Shown here: one piece after another, positions 27,129 through 35,561 of the stretch | How the letters are laid out: every line of letters begins with the position of its first letter | Position numbering within the stretch: the stretch's first letter is position 1 | Assembly: GCA_900545915.1 (NCBI GenBank) | Contig: URAV01000008.1 | Span: 44,189-108,188, forward strand | DNA from: an uncultured Porphyromonadaceae bacterium | GTDB taxonomy: Bacteria > Bacteroidota > Bacteroidia > Bacteroidales > Coprobacteraceae | Direction: 5' to 3' | DNA length: 64,000 nt | Translations under genes and position numbers: made by a program | Notes under the pieces: generated by a model | What the model saw: the letters and a program-made list of their open reading frames with translations, nothing else | What the model was told of the DNA's origin: nothing | Database searches by the model: none

Positions 27129-27983
27129 TTATACTTCGGATGTTACCGTAGTTTCTGCCGGTTTTCGGAGAGGAAAGTTTATTGCATGAATTGCTCCGGT
27201 AGGACATACGGTTTCGCATTTACGGCATAAGCGACATTTGTTATCATCTATATATGCGAGATTATTTTCTACAATAATCGCATCGAACGGGCATTCTTTA
27301 GCACATTTCCCGCAGCCTATACATGCGGCTGTACAGGCTTTTCGTGCTATGCCACCTTTGTCTTTGTTCATGCAACTGACATATATACGGCGTGATTTAG
27401 GTCCTTTTTTCCGCAATTCGATAATCATTTTAGGGCACGCTTTTACACATGCCCCGCATGCTGTACATTTTTCGTCATCGATTTCGGGTAGCCCGGTTTC
27501 AGGGTTCATCTGTATAGCCCCAAAAGAGCAGACTTTTACACAATCTCCGTTTCCCAAGCATCCGAAGGAACATCCGGTGTCACCTCCGTAAAGCGAAGCT
27601 TCGATAGCACAACTTTTAGCCCCATCATAAATATTCGTTTTAACTCTGTTGTTACAAGTGCCGTTACAACGGATTACAGCGACTTTGGGAGTGCCTTCGA
27701 TTACTTCTTTACCTAAAATTGCAGCAACTTTGATCATAACGGGAGTACCCCCTACGGGGCATAGAAGACCTTCTAATGATTCGGCTTTGACGCAGGCATC
27801 TGCAAAACCTTTGCATCCGGGGTATCCGCATCCTCCGCAATTAACTCCCGGAAGCACCTCTTCTACTTGTCCGTTTCGAGGATCTTCGTACACCTTAAAT
27901 TTTTGTGCGACAAAATACAGGATAACAGCGCTTATTGCCCCGATTGCTCCAAGTGAAAGAGTCGCGATTAATACTAAATTCAT
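27129..27983 (-). CDS. rnfB: Rnf complex subunit B (polyferredoxin)
   Basis: 284 residues. An N-terminal membrane helix (about 5-27) is followed by the four-cysteine 4Fe-4S domain VNCGGCGYPGCKGFADAC. Several ferredoxin clusters follow: CTACGACVKACP, CIGCGKCAKECP and CRLCRKCETVCP, plus a CSFGCLGNGDCVKVC segment. RnfB receives electrons from soluble ferredoxin and passes them to the membrane part. It is the first structural Rnf gene, after the RseC-type gene. Confidence 0.97.
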   Translation of the reverse strand: MNLVLIATLSLGAIGAISAVILYFVAQKFKVYEDPRNGQVEEVLPGVNCGGCGYPGCKGFADACVKAESLEGLLCPVGGTPVMIKVAAILGKEVIEGTPKVAVIRCNGTCNNRVKTNIYDGAKSCAIEASLYGGDTGCSFGCLGNGDCVKVCSFGAIQMNPETGLPEIDDEKCTACGACVKACPKMIIELRKKGPKSRRIYVSCMNKDKGGIARKACTAACIGCGKCAKECPFDAIIVENNLAYIDDNKCRLCRKCETVCPTGAIHAINFPLRKPAETTVTSEV

Positions 27984-28017
27984 GTGTTTGTTCTATTTAA
28001 AGTTTAAGTCGTTCTGT

Positions 28018-28431
28018 TTATTCTTTCTCCAATGTGAATATGAAATCTTTTCTTAGTTTGCTTTTACGAAAATATAGAACTGTGTAATAGGGTATTAGAG
28101 CTATGATTGATAAAATACCGGATAGCAATTCATTTACAGAAAAAGCGTATGCAATGCAAAGTATGCCGAAAAGACAAAAAAACGGATATATGATTGCCAG
28201 CTTTAAAGCCTTTCGGCTCATTGTTTCGTTTCCGACTACAAAAACACGGTCTCCTGTTTTTATGTCGTATCCCGAACAAACTGTTTCAATAATTTTTTCT
28301 TGTTGATCTGCTATCGTACAAGCTGCTTTGACGTGACATCCTGAACATGCGGAATGTTGTATGATTTTTACATAAGCAATACCGTTTTCAATTCGTTCTA
28401 CGATACCTTCGTGTTTTATAGTATTATTCAT
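28018..28431 (-). CDS. rseC: SoxR-reducing-system / RseC family membrane protein
   Basis: 137 residues from the ATG at 28431; a TTG at 28452 would add seven. An N-terminal beta domain carries the family cysteine motif HSACSGCHVKAAC. Two membrane helices follow (about 72-90 and 95-112) and a basic tail. RseC-type proteins accompany Rnf/Rsx operons and in enterobacteria help keep SoxR reduced. No soxR gene is visible here, so in this phylum the role is probably in Rnf assembly or redox maintenance (inference). It leads the rnf operon, downstream of TATATTTG at 28461-28468. Confidence 0.88.
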   Translation of the reverse strand: MNNTIKHEGIVERIENGIAYVKIIQHSACSGCHVKAACTIADQQEKIIETVCSGYDIKTGDRVFVVGNETMSRKALKLAIIYPFFCLFGILCIAYAFSVNELLSGILSIIALIPYYTVLYFRKSKLRKDFIFTLEKE

Positions 28432-28460
28432 TTTGCTATCTCGACATTGCAATTATGGGG

Positions 28461-28468
28461 CAAATATA
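28461..28468 (-). promoter_or_regulatory. -7 element of the rseC-rnf operon
   Basis: On the minus strand TATATTTG matches TAnnTTTG, 30 bases before the rseC ATG at 28431. The -33 element is not clear. Confidence 0.45.
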
Positions 28469-28689
28469 GAAAATTTTTATTTCTTTGTATCTTATATTCG
28501 TACAATAAATGTGTAAAAAATGACGATTTTTATTTGAGAAAATAATTTTAGCTTATATCTATATTATATTAAAAGCCAGTCTGAATTTTTTATCAGGTTA
28601 TAAAAAAAGAATCCGATTTAAGGTTAAATTTACGGTATTCCATGAAAAAATATTCGTATCTTGCAACGTTTTATTTTAATAAATGATTT

Positions 28690-29892
28690 ATGAGAACATA
28701 CTTGGTAACGGGAGCAGCCGGGTTTATTGGTGCAAATTTTGTAAAGTACATGCTTAAAAAGTATGAAGATATTCATATAGTTATTTTAGATAAGTTGACT
28801 TATGCCGGTAATTTAGGGACGATAAAGACCGAATTGAAAGATCCTCGTGTAAAATTTGTAAAAGGAGATATCGGCAATGAAGAATTGGTTTCTTATATTT
28901 TTGCAGAAAATGATATAGATTATGTTGTCAATTTTGCTGCCGAATCTCATGTAGATAGAAGTATTACAAACCCTCAGTTATTTTTACAGACAAATATTTT
29001 GGGAACTCAAAATCTGTTGGAATGTGCTAAAAAAGCATGGATGACAGGTAAAGATGCAAATGGTTACCCGACTTATCGCGAAGGTAAAAAATATTTGCAG
29101 GTATCTACTGATGAGGTATATGGATCATTAAATAAAGATTTTGTAGATCCTCAGCCTTTGGTTATTAAAGATGAAGCGGTGAAGTCTGTTGTGAAAGGAC
29201 GTTCGGCAATACATACCTACGGTAAGTATTTTTTTACGGAAGAAACACCTTTAGATCCGCGTTCTCCATATTCATCTTCAAAGACAGGTGCCGATTTGAT
29301 TGTTAGAGCATATCATGAAACATATAAATTTCCTGTAAATATTACTCGTTGTTCGAACAATTACGGTCCGTACCATTTCCCGGAAAAATTGATACCCTTG
29401 ATTATTAAAAATATTCTTGAAGGTAAAAAGCTGCCGGTATATGGTAAAGGTGAGAATGTTCGCGATTGGTTATATGTCGAAGATCATGCTAAAGCAATTG
29501 ATATGGTATTGAATTCGGGAAGAATAGGAGAGGTGTATAATATAGGAGGATTTAATGAAGAACAAAATATCAATATTGTAAAGCTGATTATCGATACTGT
29601 CGTGCGTTTAATGAAGGAAGAACCCCATTATCAAAAAGTTCTTAGAACCGATATTTCGAATATAAATTATGATTTGATTATTTATATGGGAGATCGTTTG
29701 GGGCATGATATGCGTTATGCGATAGACCCTTCGAAAACAGCGAAAGAATTAGGCTGGTATCCGGAAACTCCATTTACAGAGGGGATAGAGAAAACGATTC
29801 GTTGGTATCTTGAAAATCAGGATTGGGTTGAGGAAGTAGCCAGTGGAGATTATCAAAAGTATTATGAACAAATGTACGGACATAAAGATTAA
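28690..29892 (+). CDS. rfbB: dTDP-glucose 4,6-dehydratase
   Basis: 400 residues of the extended SDR family. The NAD-binding motif is TGAAGFIGANF. The catalytic set comprises DEVYG and YSSSK in RSPYSSSKTGAD, and ESHVDRSI is the usual substrate-side motif. The chain is about 40 residues longer than the E. coli enzyme because of an insert between DEVYG and TPLDPRSPYSSSK. Such inserts occur in Bacteroidetes homologues. The enzyme converts dTDP-glucose to dTDP-4-keto-6-deoxyglucose for cell-surface sugars. It heads a cluster with rfbA, 3 bases downstream. Confidence 0.96.
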   Translation: MRTYLVTGAAGFIGANFVKYMLKKYEDIHIVILDKLTYAGNLGTIKTELKDPRVKFVKGDIGNEELVSYIFAENDIDYVVNFAAESHVDRSITNPQLFLQTNILGTQNLLECAKKAWMTGKDANGYPTYREGKKYLQVSTDEVYGSLNKDFVDPQPLVIKDEAVKSVVKGRSAIHTYGKYFFTEETPLDPRSPYSSSKTGADLIVRAYHETYKFPVNITRCSNNYGPYHFPEKLIPLIIKNILEGKKLPVYGKGENVRDWLYVEDHAKAIDMVLNSGRIGEVYNIGGFNEEQNINIVKLIIDTVVRLMKEEPHYQKVLRTDISNINYDLIIYMGDRLGHDMRYAIDPSKTAKELGWYPETPFTEGIEKTIRWYLENQDWVEEVASGDYQKYYEQMYGHKD

Positions 29893-29895
29893 GAA

Positions 29896-30792
29896 ATGAA
29901 AGGGATCGTTTTGGCCGGAGGTTCCGGAACACGTTTGTATCCGATTACGAAAGGAGTTTCAAAACAGTTATTGCCGGTATATGATAAACCGATGATATAT
30001 TATCCTATTTCGGTATTGATGTTAGCCGGTATTCAGGATATTTTGATTATTTCTACTCCATTCGATTTACCCGGATTCGAACGTTTGTTAGGTGATGGAT
30101 CTCGGTTTGGTGTTCATTTTGAATATGCCGAACAACCGACTCCTGACGGTTTGGCACAGGCATTTATTATCGGAGAAAAATTTATAGGTAATGATTCGGT
30201 CTGCTTGGTGTTGGGTGATAATATTTTTTATGGACAGAGTTTTTCTGCGATGTTGCGTGCTGCTGTTGAAAATGTCGGGAATGGGTATGCTACGGTATTC
30301 GGATACAGAGTCAGTGATCCCGAACGATATGGAGTTGCGGCTTTTGATCCAGAAGGAAATGTAACTTCTATCGAAGAGAAACCAGAAAAGCCGAAATCTA
30401 ATTATGCAGTTGTAGGACTTTATTTTTACCCGAATAAGGTTGTAGATATAGCTAAATCGATAAAACCTTCTGCACGTGGGGAACTTGAAATAACTTCGGT
30501 AAATCAAGCCTTTTTAGAAACTGAAAAGTTGAAGGTACAGTTAATGGGACGAGGGTTTGCATGGCTTGATACGGGAACACATGATTCGCTGTTCGAAGCA
30601 TCGGCTTTTATAGAAACTATCGAACATCGTCAGGGATTGAAAGTCGCTTGTCTGGAGGAGATTGCATACAGAAAAGGTTGGATCTCGAAAGAATCTGTGT
30701 TGCAACAAGCGAAACCTATGTTGAAGAATCAGTACGGGCAATATATGATTAATCTTATTAAAGATGAAGCCGATGGGGTTGGAGGCCGTTAA
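29896..30792 (+). CDS. rfbA: Glucose-1-phosphate thymidylyltransferase
   Basis: 298 residues with the nucleotidyltransferase signature GGSGTRLYPIT, activator-site KQLLPVYDKPMIYYP and LGDNIFYG. It makes dTDP-glucose from glucose 1-phosphate and dTTP, the step before RfbB. Its end overlaps the start of the first cupin gene by 20-29 bases, so translation is probably coupled. rfbC and rfbD for rhamnose synthesis are not adjacent, pointing to an amino-deoxyhexose pathway rather than rhamnose, at least for this cluster. Confidence 0.96.
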   Translation: MKGIVLAGGSGTRLYPITKGVSKQLLPVYDKPMIYYPISVLMLAGIQDILIISTPFDLPGFERLLGDGSRFGVHFEYAEQPTPDGLAQAFIIGEKFIGNDSVCLVLGDNIFYGQSFSAMLRAAVENVGNGYATVFGYRVSDPERYGVAAFDPEGNVTSIEEKPEKPKSNYAVVGLYFYPNKVVDIAKSIKPSARGELEITSVNQAFLETEKLKVQLMGRGFAWLDTGTHDSLFEASAFIETIEHRQGLKVACLEEIAYRKGWISKESVLQQAKPMLKNQYGQYMINLIKDEADGVGGR

Positions 30793-31183
30793 AATAGTCG
30801 ATTTGCCTAAAATTGTAGATGCGCGCGGAAATCTTTCTTTCATAGAAGAATTTCGGCATATTCCTTTTCCTATAAAACGGTCTTATTGGGTGTATGATGT
30901 TCCCGGCGGTGAAAAGCGAGACGGACATGCTTTTATAGAGCAGCAAGAGTTTATTGTGGCTTTGTCCGGTAGTTTCGATGTCATTCTGAATGATGGACGG
31001 CAAGAAAAGGTATATCCTCTGAACCGTTCTTATTATGGGGTGTATGTTCCTAATATGATTTGGCGCAGATTGGAAAATTTTTCCACCAATTCGTTAGCTT
31101 TGGTATTATCTTCTACATTGTATGATCCGAAAGACTATATTGAGGATTACGATCTATATTTAAAATGTCTTGAGCATGGATAA
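30764..31183 (+). CDS. FdtA/QdtA-like sugar ketoisomerase cupin, divergent copy
   Basis: 139 residues, a single cupin of the dTDP-4-keto-6-deoxyglucose 3,4-ketoisomerase family (WxcM-like). The conserved part reads YWVYDVPGGEKRDGHAF.. then SGSFDVILNDG and PNMIWRRLENFS. The active-site HAH of the family is HAF here (H55, F57), so one of the two conserved histidines is missing. The protein may be altered in specificity, inactive, or work with the next gene product. ATG codons at 30764 and 30773 are both possible starts. It overlaps rfbA upstream and the second cupin downstream. Confidence 0.82.
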   Translation: MKPMGLEAVKIVDLPKIVDARGNLSFIEEFRHIPFPIKRSYWVYDVPGGEKRDGHAFIEQQEFIVALSGSFDVILNDGRQEKVYPLNRSYYGVYVPNMIWRRLENFSTNSLALVLSSTLYDPKDYIEDYDLYLKCLEHG

Positions 31184-31619
31184 TACATTTGTAATGAGTA
31201 GAGTCGGTGATTGTCAGGTGATAGAACTGGACAAGCATTCTCGCCCCAATGGGAATATAACGGTCGTAGAAGACAACATAACCGTGCCGTTCGATATTCG
31301 TCGTGTTTATTATTTATATGATGTTCCCGGAGGAGAAGAACGGGGAGGACATGCCCATCGTGATTTATACCAGTTGATCGTTGCTGCCAGTGGAAGCTTT
31401 GATGTTATTTTGGATGATGGGAGTGAGCGTTGTATTGTATCGTTGAATCGTCCTTATTACGGATTATTGGTACGTCCCGGAATTTGGCGTGAATTGAATA
31501 ACTTCTCTTCGGGAGCAGTTTCTTTAGTATTGGCTTCCGAATTGTATGACGAAAATGATTATATTCGAGAATATTCCGATTTCTTAAAAGAGAAAAAGGT
31601 TTCGTTGAGTAATGTCTAA
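31176..31619 (+). CDS. FdtA/QdtA-like sugar 3,4-ketoisomerase cupin
   Basis: 147 residues from the ATG at 31176; a TTG at 31170 is possible. It is paralogous to the preceding protein, sharing the YDVPGGE..GHA and SGSFDVIL.DG core. It keeps the full RGGHAH active-site motif (H59, H61). Family reaction: dTDP-6-deoxy-xylo-hex-4-ulose to the 3-keto isomer, a step toward dTDP-3-amino sugars such as Fuc3NAc or Qui3NAc. The aminotransferase and acetyltransferase that usually follow are absent here. The ATG overlaps the previous gene by 8 bases. Confidence 0.85.
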   Translation: MDNTFVMSRVGDCQVIELDKHSRPNGNITVVEDNITVPFDIRRVYYLYDVPGGEERGGHAHRDLYQLIVAASGSFDVILDDGSERCIVSLNRPYYGLLVRPGIWRELNNFSSGAVSLVLASELYDENDYIREYSDFLKEKKVSLSNV

Positions 31620-31673
31620 AGGGCTCTTAACTTCTTTTTTAATTATAGTTTTTATGGTATGTGTGGGCAGATA

Positions 31674-32042
31674 CTATTTTTGTTGAAATAGCTTTGAGAA
31701 TTTATATAACAAGTATCCCGATATTGCTCCTGCAATGGAATAGGACATTTTTGTTCCTTCAAAGAAGTTTTTAATTAGTGAGTCAAAGTTTATATTATAG
31801 TTGATGTGGAGACTTATCCACCATGGGATATGTGTAACAACAATACCTGTTAATAATGCATATAAAATTGTATTTGGTTTAAGGAATTTATTGGTCATTG
31901 CACAAATAAGATAAGTCAAAGCAACAAATAGTAAACCCCATATAATTTTTGACTTAATTTCGAAAATCGTTAAACCATACGATATTAAGATTGCAACTAT
32001 CACAAGACCGATGATACTTATAACTCGCTTTTTCATAATCAT
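31674..32042 (-). CDS. Small four-helix membrane protein of unknown function
   Basis: About 122 residues from the ATG at 32042; an ATG at 32036 and a TTG at 32060 are alternatives. A basic start KKRV is followed by four predicted membrane helices: about 5-25, 30-50, 58-78 (ending THIPWW) and a final one near AGAISGYLLYKF. No family was recognised. It is convergent with the rfb cluster and stands alone. Its codon and base use resemble an AT-rich accessory gene, somewhat lower in GC than its neighbours. Confidence 0.6.
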   Translation of the reverse strand: MIMKKRVISIIGLVIVAILISYGLTIFEIKSKIIWGLLFVALTYLICAMTNKFLKPNTILYALLTGIVVTHIPWWISLHINYNINFDSLIKNFFEGTKMSYSIAGAISGYLLYKFSKLFQQK

Positions 32043-32263
32043 GCTATTGGAGATTTGCAAATACCATTACAATCAAACTTTTACAATGTTTCGTTATTGC
32101 AAGAAATAGATATATTGATTTCAACATTCGATCTAAATGTACATAAAAAATTCAAATTTATATACAGATAATTTTATTATTTTTATATCCTTCAGAGATG
32201 ATTTTGAATTGAATAAAATAATATTTGCGGTCGTTGTTGGAATAATTTAATGGAGTAAAGAGG

Positions 32264-32314
32264 TGTGAGGTTCAAGAACTTTTTGCGCTAAAGTTCTTTG
32301 AACCTCTTTTTTTA
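32264..32314 (+). terminator. Strong intrinsic terminator directly upstream of the MFS gene
   Basis: GAGGTTCAAGAACTTT and AAAGTTCTTTGAACCTC form a long, nearly perfect stem with a loop of about seven bases, followed by T7. It ends about 30 bases before the MFS start codon, with no rightward gene ahead of it for about 650 bases. Confidence 0.75.
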
Positions 32315-32315
32315 C

Positions 32316-32323
32316 TAATTTTG
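32316..32323 (+). promoter_or_regulatory. -7 element of the MFS transporter gene
   Basis: TAATTTTG matches TAnnTTTG 20 bases before the ATG at 32344. The nearest TTTG (32297-32300, inside the hairpin stem) is only 15 bases upstream, closer than usual. The GTG at 32323 overlaps this element, so it is an unlikely start codon. Confidence 0.45.
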
Positions 32324-32343
32324 TGCTCCCAAAATTAGGAGTT

Positions 32344-33549
32344 ATGCAAGAGCAATCTTTCCCAAACGCTGCTGAGAGTACAGCTTTTCGAGTGTTATTG
32401 GCATTGGGCCTTTCTCATTTATTGAATGATACATTACAGTCTGTAATTACGGCTGTATATCCTTTGTTGAAAGAGAGTATGGCTTTGAGTTTTGTCCAGA
32501 TCGGATTCATAACATTGGTTTACCAGATCTCGGCTTCGGTGTTTCAACCGTTAGTCGGGTTTTATCTGGATAAAAAGCCTAATCCGTGGTTCTTGCCGAT
32601 CGGGATGAGTTTTACTCTTATCGGACTTGTTGTTTTAGCTTTTTCGGGAACTTTGCATCAGGTTTTATTCTCTGTGTTTTTGGTGGGTATAGGATCTTCT
32701 ATACTGCATCCGGAGGCGTCTCGTCTTACTTCTTTAGCTTCCGGTGGGAAGCGAGGACTTGCCCAATCGGTTTTTCAGGTCGGTGGGAATATGGGAAGTT
32801 CATTAGGTCCGTTACTTGCTGCGTTGTGTATAGCACCTTATGGACAGCGTAATATTGTGTTTTTTGCTCTATTGGCTTTATGTGCCATAATTGTAATGAT
32901 ACCCATTTGCCGGTGGTACAAAAGAAAACTGAAGGCTTTACGGTTAAATAAGGATGGAATGAAAACTGAGGTTGTGTCACCGTTACCTCGTAAAAAGACG
33001 ATATTTTCGTTGTCGGTTTTGTTGATTTTGATTTTCTCCAAATATGTTTATTTAGCAAGTATAACCAGCTACTATACATTTTTTCTAATAGAGAAATTCG
33101 ATGTAACTGTTCGTGATTCGCAATTCTTTCTGTTTGCTTTTCTGTTCGCTTCGGCGCTCGGTATTTTATTGGGAGGACCGGTCGGAGATAAAGTAGGCCG
33201 GAAATATGTAATCTGGGTTTCTATTTTAGGAGCAGCACCTTTCAGTTTGATTATGCCTCATGCAAATCTTTTATGGACTTGTATTTTAAGTATCCTTATC
33301 GGATTGATTCTTTCTTCGGCTTTTTCTGCCATATTGGTTTATGCTCAAGAATTATTACCATCTAAACTCGGCTTGATTTCGGGGCTTTTTTTTGGTTTGG
33401 CTTTTGGTATTGCCGGAATTGCTTCGGCCGTTTTAGGAGGTTTGGCAGACAAGTTCGGAATAGAGTATGTATATCAATTGTGTGCTTATATGCCTTTATT
33501 GGGATTGATTGCTTGGTTTTTACCGGATATACGTAAGATAAAAAAATAG
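32344..33549 (+). CDS. Fosmidomycin-resistance (Fsr)-type MFS transporter
   Basis: About 401 residues and twelve predicted membrane helices. The opening helix, LALGLSHLLNDTLQSVITAVYP, is characteristic of the Fsr branch, as are HPEASRLTSLAS and GGNMGSSLGPLL. The second half repeats GDKVGRKYV, the MFS loop 2/8 motif. Fsr in E. coli exports fosmidomycin, but the natural substrate is not known, so the call is to the family only. The ATG at 32344 is preferred over the GTG at 32323, which overlaps the promoter. It converges with the cytochrome/imelysin operon. Confidence 0.88.
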   Translation: MQEQSFPNAAESTAFRVLLALGLSHLLNDTLQSVITAVYPLLKESMALSFVQIGFITLVYQISASVFQPLVGFYLDKKPNPWFLPIGMSFTLIGLVVLAFSGTLHQVLFSVFLVGIGSSILHPEASRLTSLASGGKRGLAQSVFQVGGNMGSSLGPLLAALCIAPYGQRNIVFFALLALCAIIVMIPICRWYKRKLKALRLNKDGMKTEVVSPLPRKKTIFSLSVLLILIFSKYVYLASITSYYTFFLIEKFDVTVRDSQFFLFAFLFASALGILLGGPVGDKVGRKYVIWVSILGAAPFSLIMPHANLLWTCILSILIGLILSSAFSAILVYAQELLPSKLGLISGLFFGLAFGIAGIASAVLGGLADKFGIEYVYQLCAYMPLLGLIAWFLPDIRKIKK

Positions 33550-33600
33550 AGATGTATCTTTGGGTAATTATATTTGAATAATCCTTTAAGATACATCTCC
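33549..33600. terminator. Inverted repeat between convergent MFS and cytochrome genes
   Basis: GAGATGTATCTT and AAGATACATCTC are exact complements around a loop of about 25 bases that itself can partly pair (GTAATTA/TAAT). A clear T-run is missing, so its role as a two-way terminator is tentative. Confidence 0.4.
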
Positions 33601-33607
33601 GAGCGAA

Positions 33608-34285
33608 TTATTCTTTTTTAGCTCCGGCTTTAATCCATTCTTTCAATAAAGTTATATCGTCATTTTTTAAAGAAGATAAGGTCGTATGGTTTGTTTTGGT
33701 AGCTTGAGCGTCTGTCAGTACCGTAATAATAAAACTGCTGTTTGGAAGTCCCGGTTCGACTAACATTTTATCCGGATGAGTTGAAGAAGCTTTATTTACC
33801 AAAGCATCGTAACTTTTATCTTCCGTAAGATACAAACCTCCGGCACCGCCATGACAGGCAGTACATTGGTTAAATACCTGTTCCTGGATGCGGTTATATT
33901 GTACAAGGTTTACATTCATATCAGATAGGGATATGTTTGTTTCACTACCGGGTAATTGTTGTTCATTGAGATTACAAACCCATTTTCTGTTATTCATGAT
34001 CGATACGGCAATATTCTTGGCTTCGAATGGCACATTGTGCATAAGATAAGTACCTGAGCCTTCGTCGTTTTTTTCCAGCAGTAGAGTAGTTAGCGGAGTA
34101 TCCTCGTTATCACCGAAAGATGTGAGTTTCAGTTCATATTCTTCGGGCCATGCATTAACACCGGAGAAATGGAGCGTTACGTTTACATTGCGTCCGCTGT
34201 ACTCTTCTTCCTTAGGATATATGTCTCCACTGTCACAAGCTGAAAATGCAAGTAATCCTGCTATTATAATAAACGAATATTTCAT
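33608..34285 (-). CDS. c-type cytochrome lipoprotein
   Basis: 225 residues. A lipoprotein signal (FSACDSG) is followed by a beta-rich domain (about 30-130, VNVTLHFSGVNAWPEEYEL). The C-terminal mono-heme part has CTACHGG (CxxCH, about 142-146) and downstream MLVEPGLPNSSFI, whose context suits the distal heme ligand loop. It would be an envelope electron carrier anchored to a membrane. It is the last gene of a five-gene operon with two barrels, an imelysin and a di-heme oxidoreductase, 11 bases after the porin. I infer that it relays electrons for that system. Confidence 0.8.
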   Translation of the reverse strand: MKYSFIIIAGLLAFSACDSGDIYPKEEEYSGRNVNVTLHFSGVNAWPEEYELKLTSFGDNEDTPLTTLLLEKNDEGSGTYLMHNVPFEAKNIAVSIMNNRKWVCNLNEQQLPGSETNISLSDMNVNLVQYNRIQEQVFNQCTACHGGAGGLYLTEDKSYDALVNKASSTHPDKMLVEPGLPNSSFIITVLTDAQATKTNHTTLSSLKNDDITLLKEWIKAGAKKE

Positions 34286-34296
34286 TTTTGAAATTT

Positions 34297-35532
34297 TTAA
34301 AAAGTATATTGCAACATTACTGTGGCACTGTGCATTGCCATTCCATTATCGTCCATGTCTCTGTCGAGTTGAGTTTCATGTCCCCAACGACCTATGTATT
34401 GGTACATTGCTTGCAATTTTAGATTACACCGAGAAAAGAAATAGTTGAGACCTACGGCAGGCATGTTCAAGCTTCCGTCTTTATCTGTTCCGTTTCTGTC
34501 AAAAAAGTCGTATCGTAAAGCTGTTTGTAGTTTGCTCGTGACAAAATATCCTCCTTGTATATAAGCTCCCCAAGCTGTAAAATCGGCTGCAGATTGCATT
34601 CGTTTAGTGAAATTCATACGCAACATATAAGCCTCGCCCGATATATAAAATCGGTTTTTTAACCATGCGAATTCAAATCCGGCACGCAAATCATCGCTAC
34701 TTTCGTCTTCGGCTTCTACATTATAATTTCCCGAAATGGCAAATAAAAGTTTGTTGTTGTGCAGATCGTCCGGATTTCCTTGATAGGTCGGCATCGGACC
34801 GAACGGCATATATGCAAAACGTGCGGCATATAAAAGAGACGGGATTCCTTTATGATCATCGCTTGTCGTTTTGGTTGCAGTATTTACGTCTATTCCTGTC
34901 CCATTAAATACGCCGACCTGATATCCCCATTTTTGTTTGATGAGTCCGTGTAGTTCTATTCCTAAGTCGAAGCCTGTTGCAATATTGGGCTTTACGGCAT
35001 TTAATGATTTGTCGAGATTGACTCCTGTGGTTAGAGATGACGGTAATACCGGGAAAAGCGTTTCTCCTAAAGTAACTAAGTAAGCTTGATTATAAGGCGT
35101 TTTAAATTTCCCTGCACGTAATTGCAAGGCCTCTTTCATTTTTACATCGAACCAAGCTTGTTGTAACAATGCTCCTCCGCTTTGGGATGCGTTCAGGGCA
35201 AAGTTGAATGTCAGCCTGCCAAATGCCCTGCCTGAAAAACCTATGATCGCATTTGGTATGGCAAACCCCGAATTTGCGACTTTATCCTGATCTGCAAGAT
35301 TTAAACCTTCATCATCATAATAATTAAATTTTCCGGCTATTTGTATGAGAGCGTACGGTTTAAATAGAAATTTTTTGTTTTTTGTTTGAAAGCTGAATCC
35401 TTGCCTTCCTGCCGAAGAAATTACTCCGTTATCGATATCGTTATCGTCAGTATTATTTTGAGCTGTTACCGGAATTATTAAGAAAGAAAATAACAGCAGA
35501 GCTATACTTAATTTTGAATAGATATATTTCAT
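34297..35532 (-). CDS. OprO/OprP-like outer-membrane porin
   Basis: About 411 residues from the ATG at 35532. A longer reading frame extends upstream into the previous gene, but only this start leaves an intact signal peptide (LSIALLLFSFLIIPVTAQ). FKPYALIQIAGKFNYYDDEG, ARAFGRLTFNFALNAS-like strands and LRAGKFKTPYNQAYL resemble phosphate-selective porin O/P family barrels, and the chain ends in QYTF. It probably forms a diffusion channel for the operon's substrate. It lies between the di-heme oxidoreductase and the cytochrome lipoprotein. Confidence 0.8.
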   Translation of the reverse strand: MKYIYSKLSIALLLFSFLIIPVTAQNNTDDNDIDNGVISSAGRQGFSFQTKNKKFLFKPYALIQIAGKFNYYDDEGLNLADQDKVANSGFAIPNAIIGFSGRAFGRLTFNFALNASQSGGALLQQAWFDVKMKEALQLRAGKFKTPYNQAYLVTLGETLFPVLPSSLTTGVNLDKSLNAVKPNIATGFDLGIELHGLIKQKWGYQVGVFNGTGIDVNTATKTTSDDHKGIPSLLYAARFAYMPFGPMPTYQGNPDDLHNNKLLFAISGNYNVEAEDESSDDLRAGFEFAWLKNRFYISGEAYMLRMNFTKRMQSAADFTAWGAYIQGGYFVTSKLQTALRYDFFDRNGTDKDGSLNMPAVGLNYFFSRCNLKLQAMYQYIGRWGHETQLDRDMDDNGMAMHSATVMLQYTF

Positions 35533-35561
35533 AATTTGTAGATCGTAATAAAATGAATGTT

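Larger units (their letters stand above)
32043..32343. other. Intergenic region upstream of the MFS transporter
   Basis: About 300 bases, AT-rich, with no ORF or RNA gene recognised. Its right end holds the hairpin and T-run at 32264-32314 and the -7 element at 32316-32323. Confidence 0.5.
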
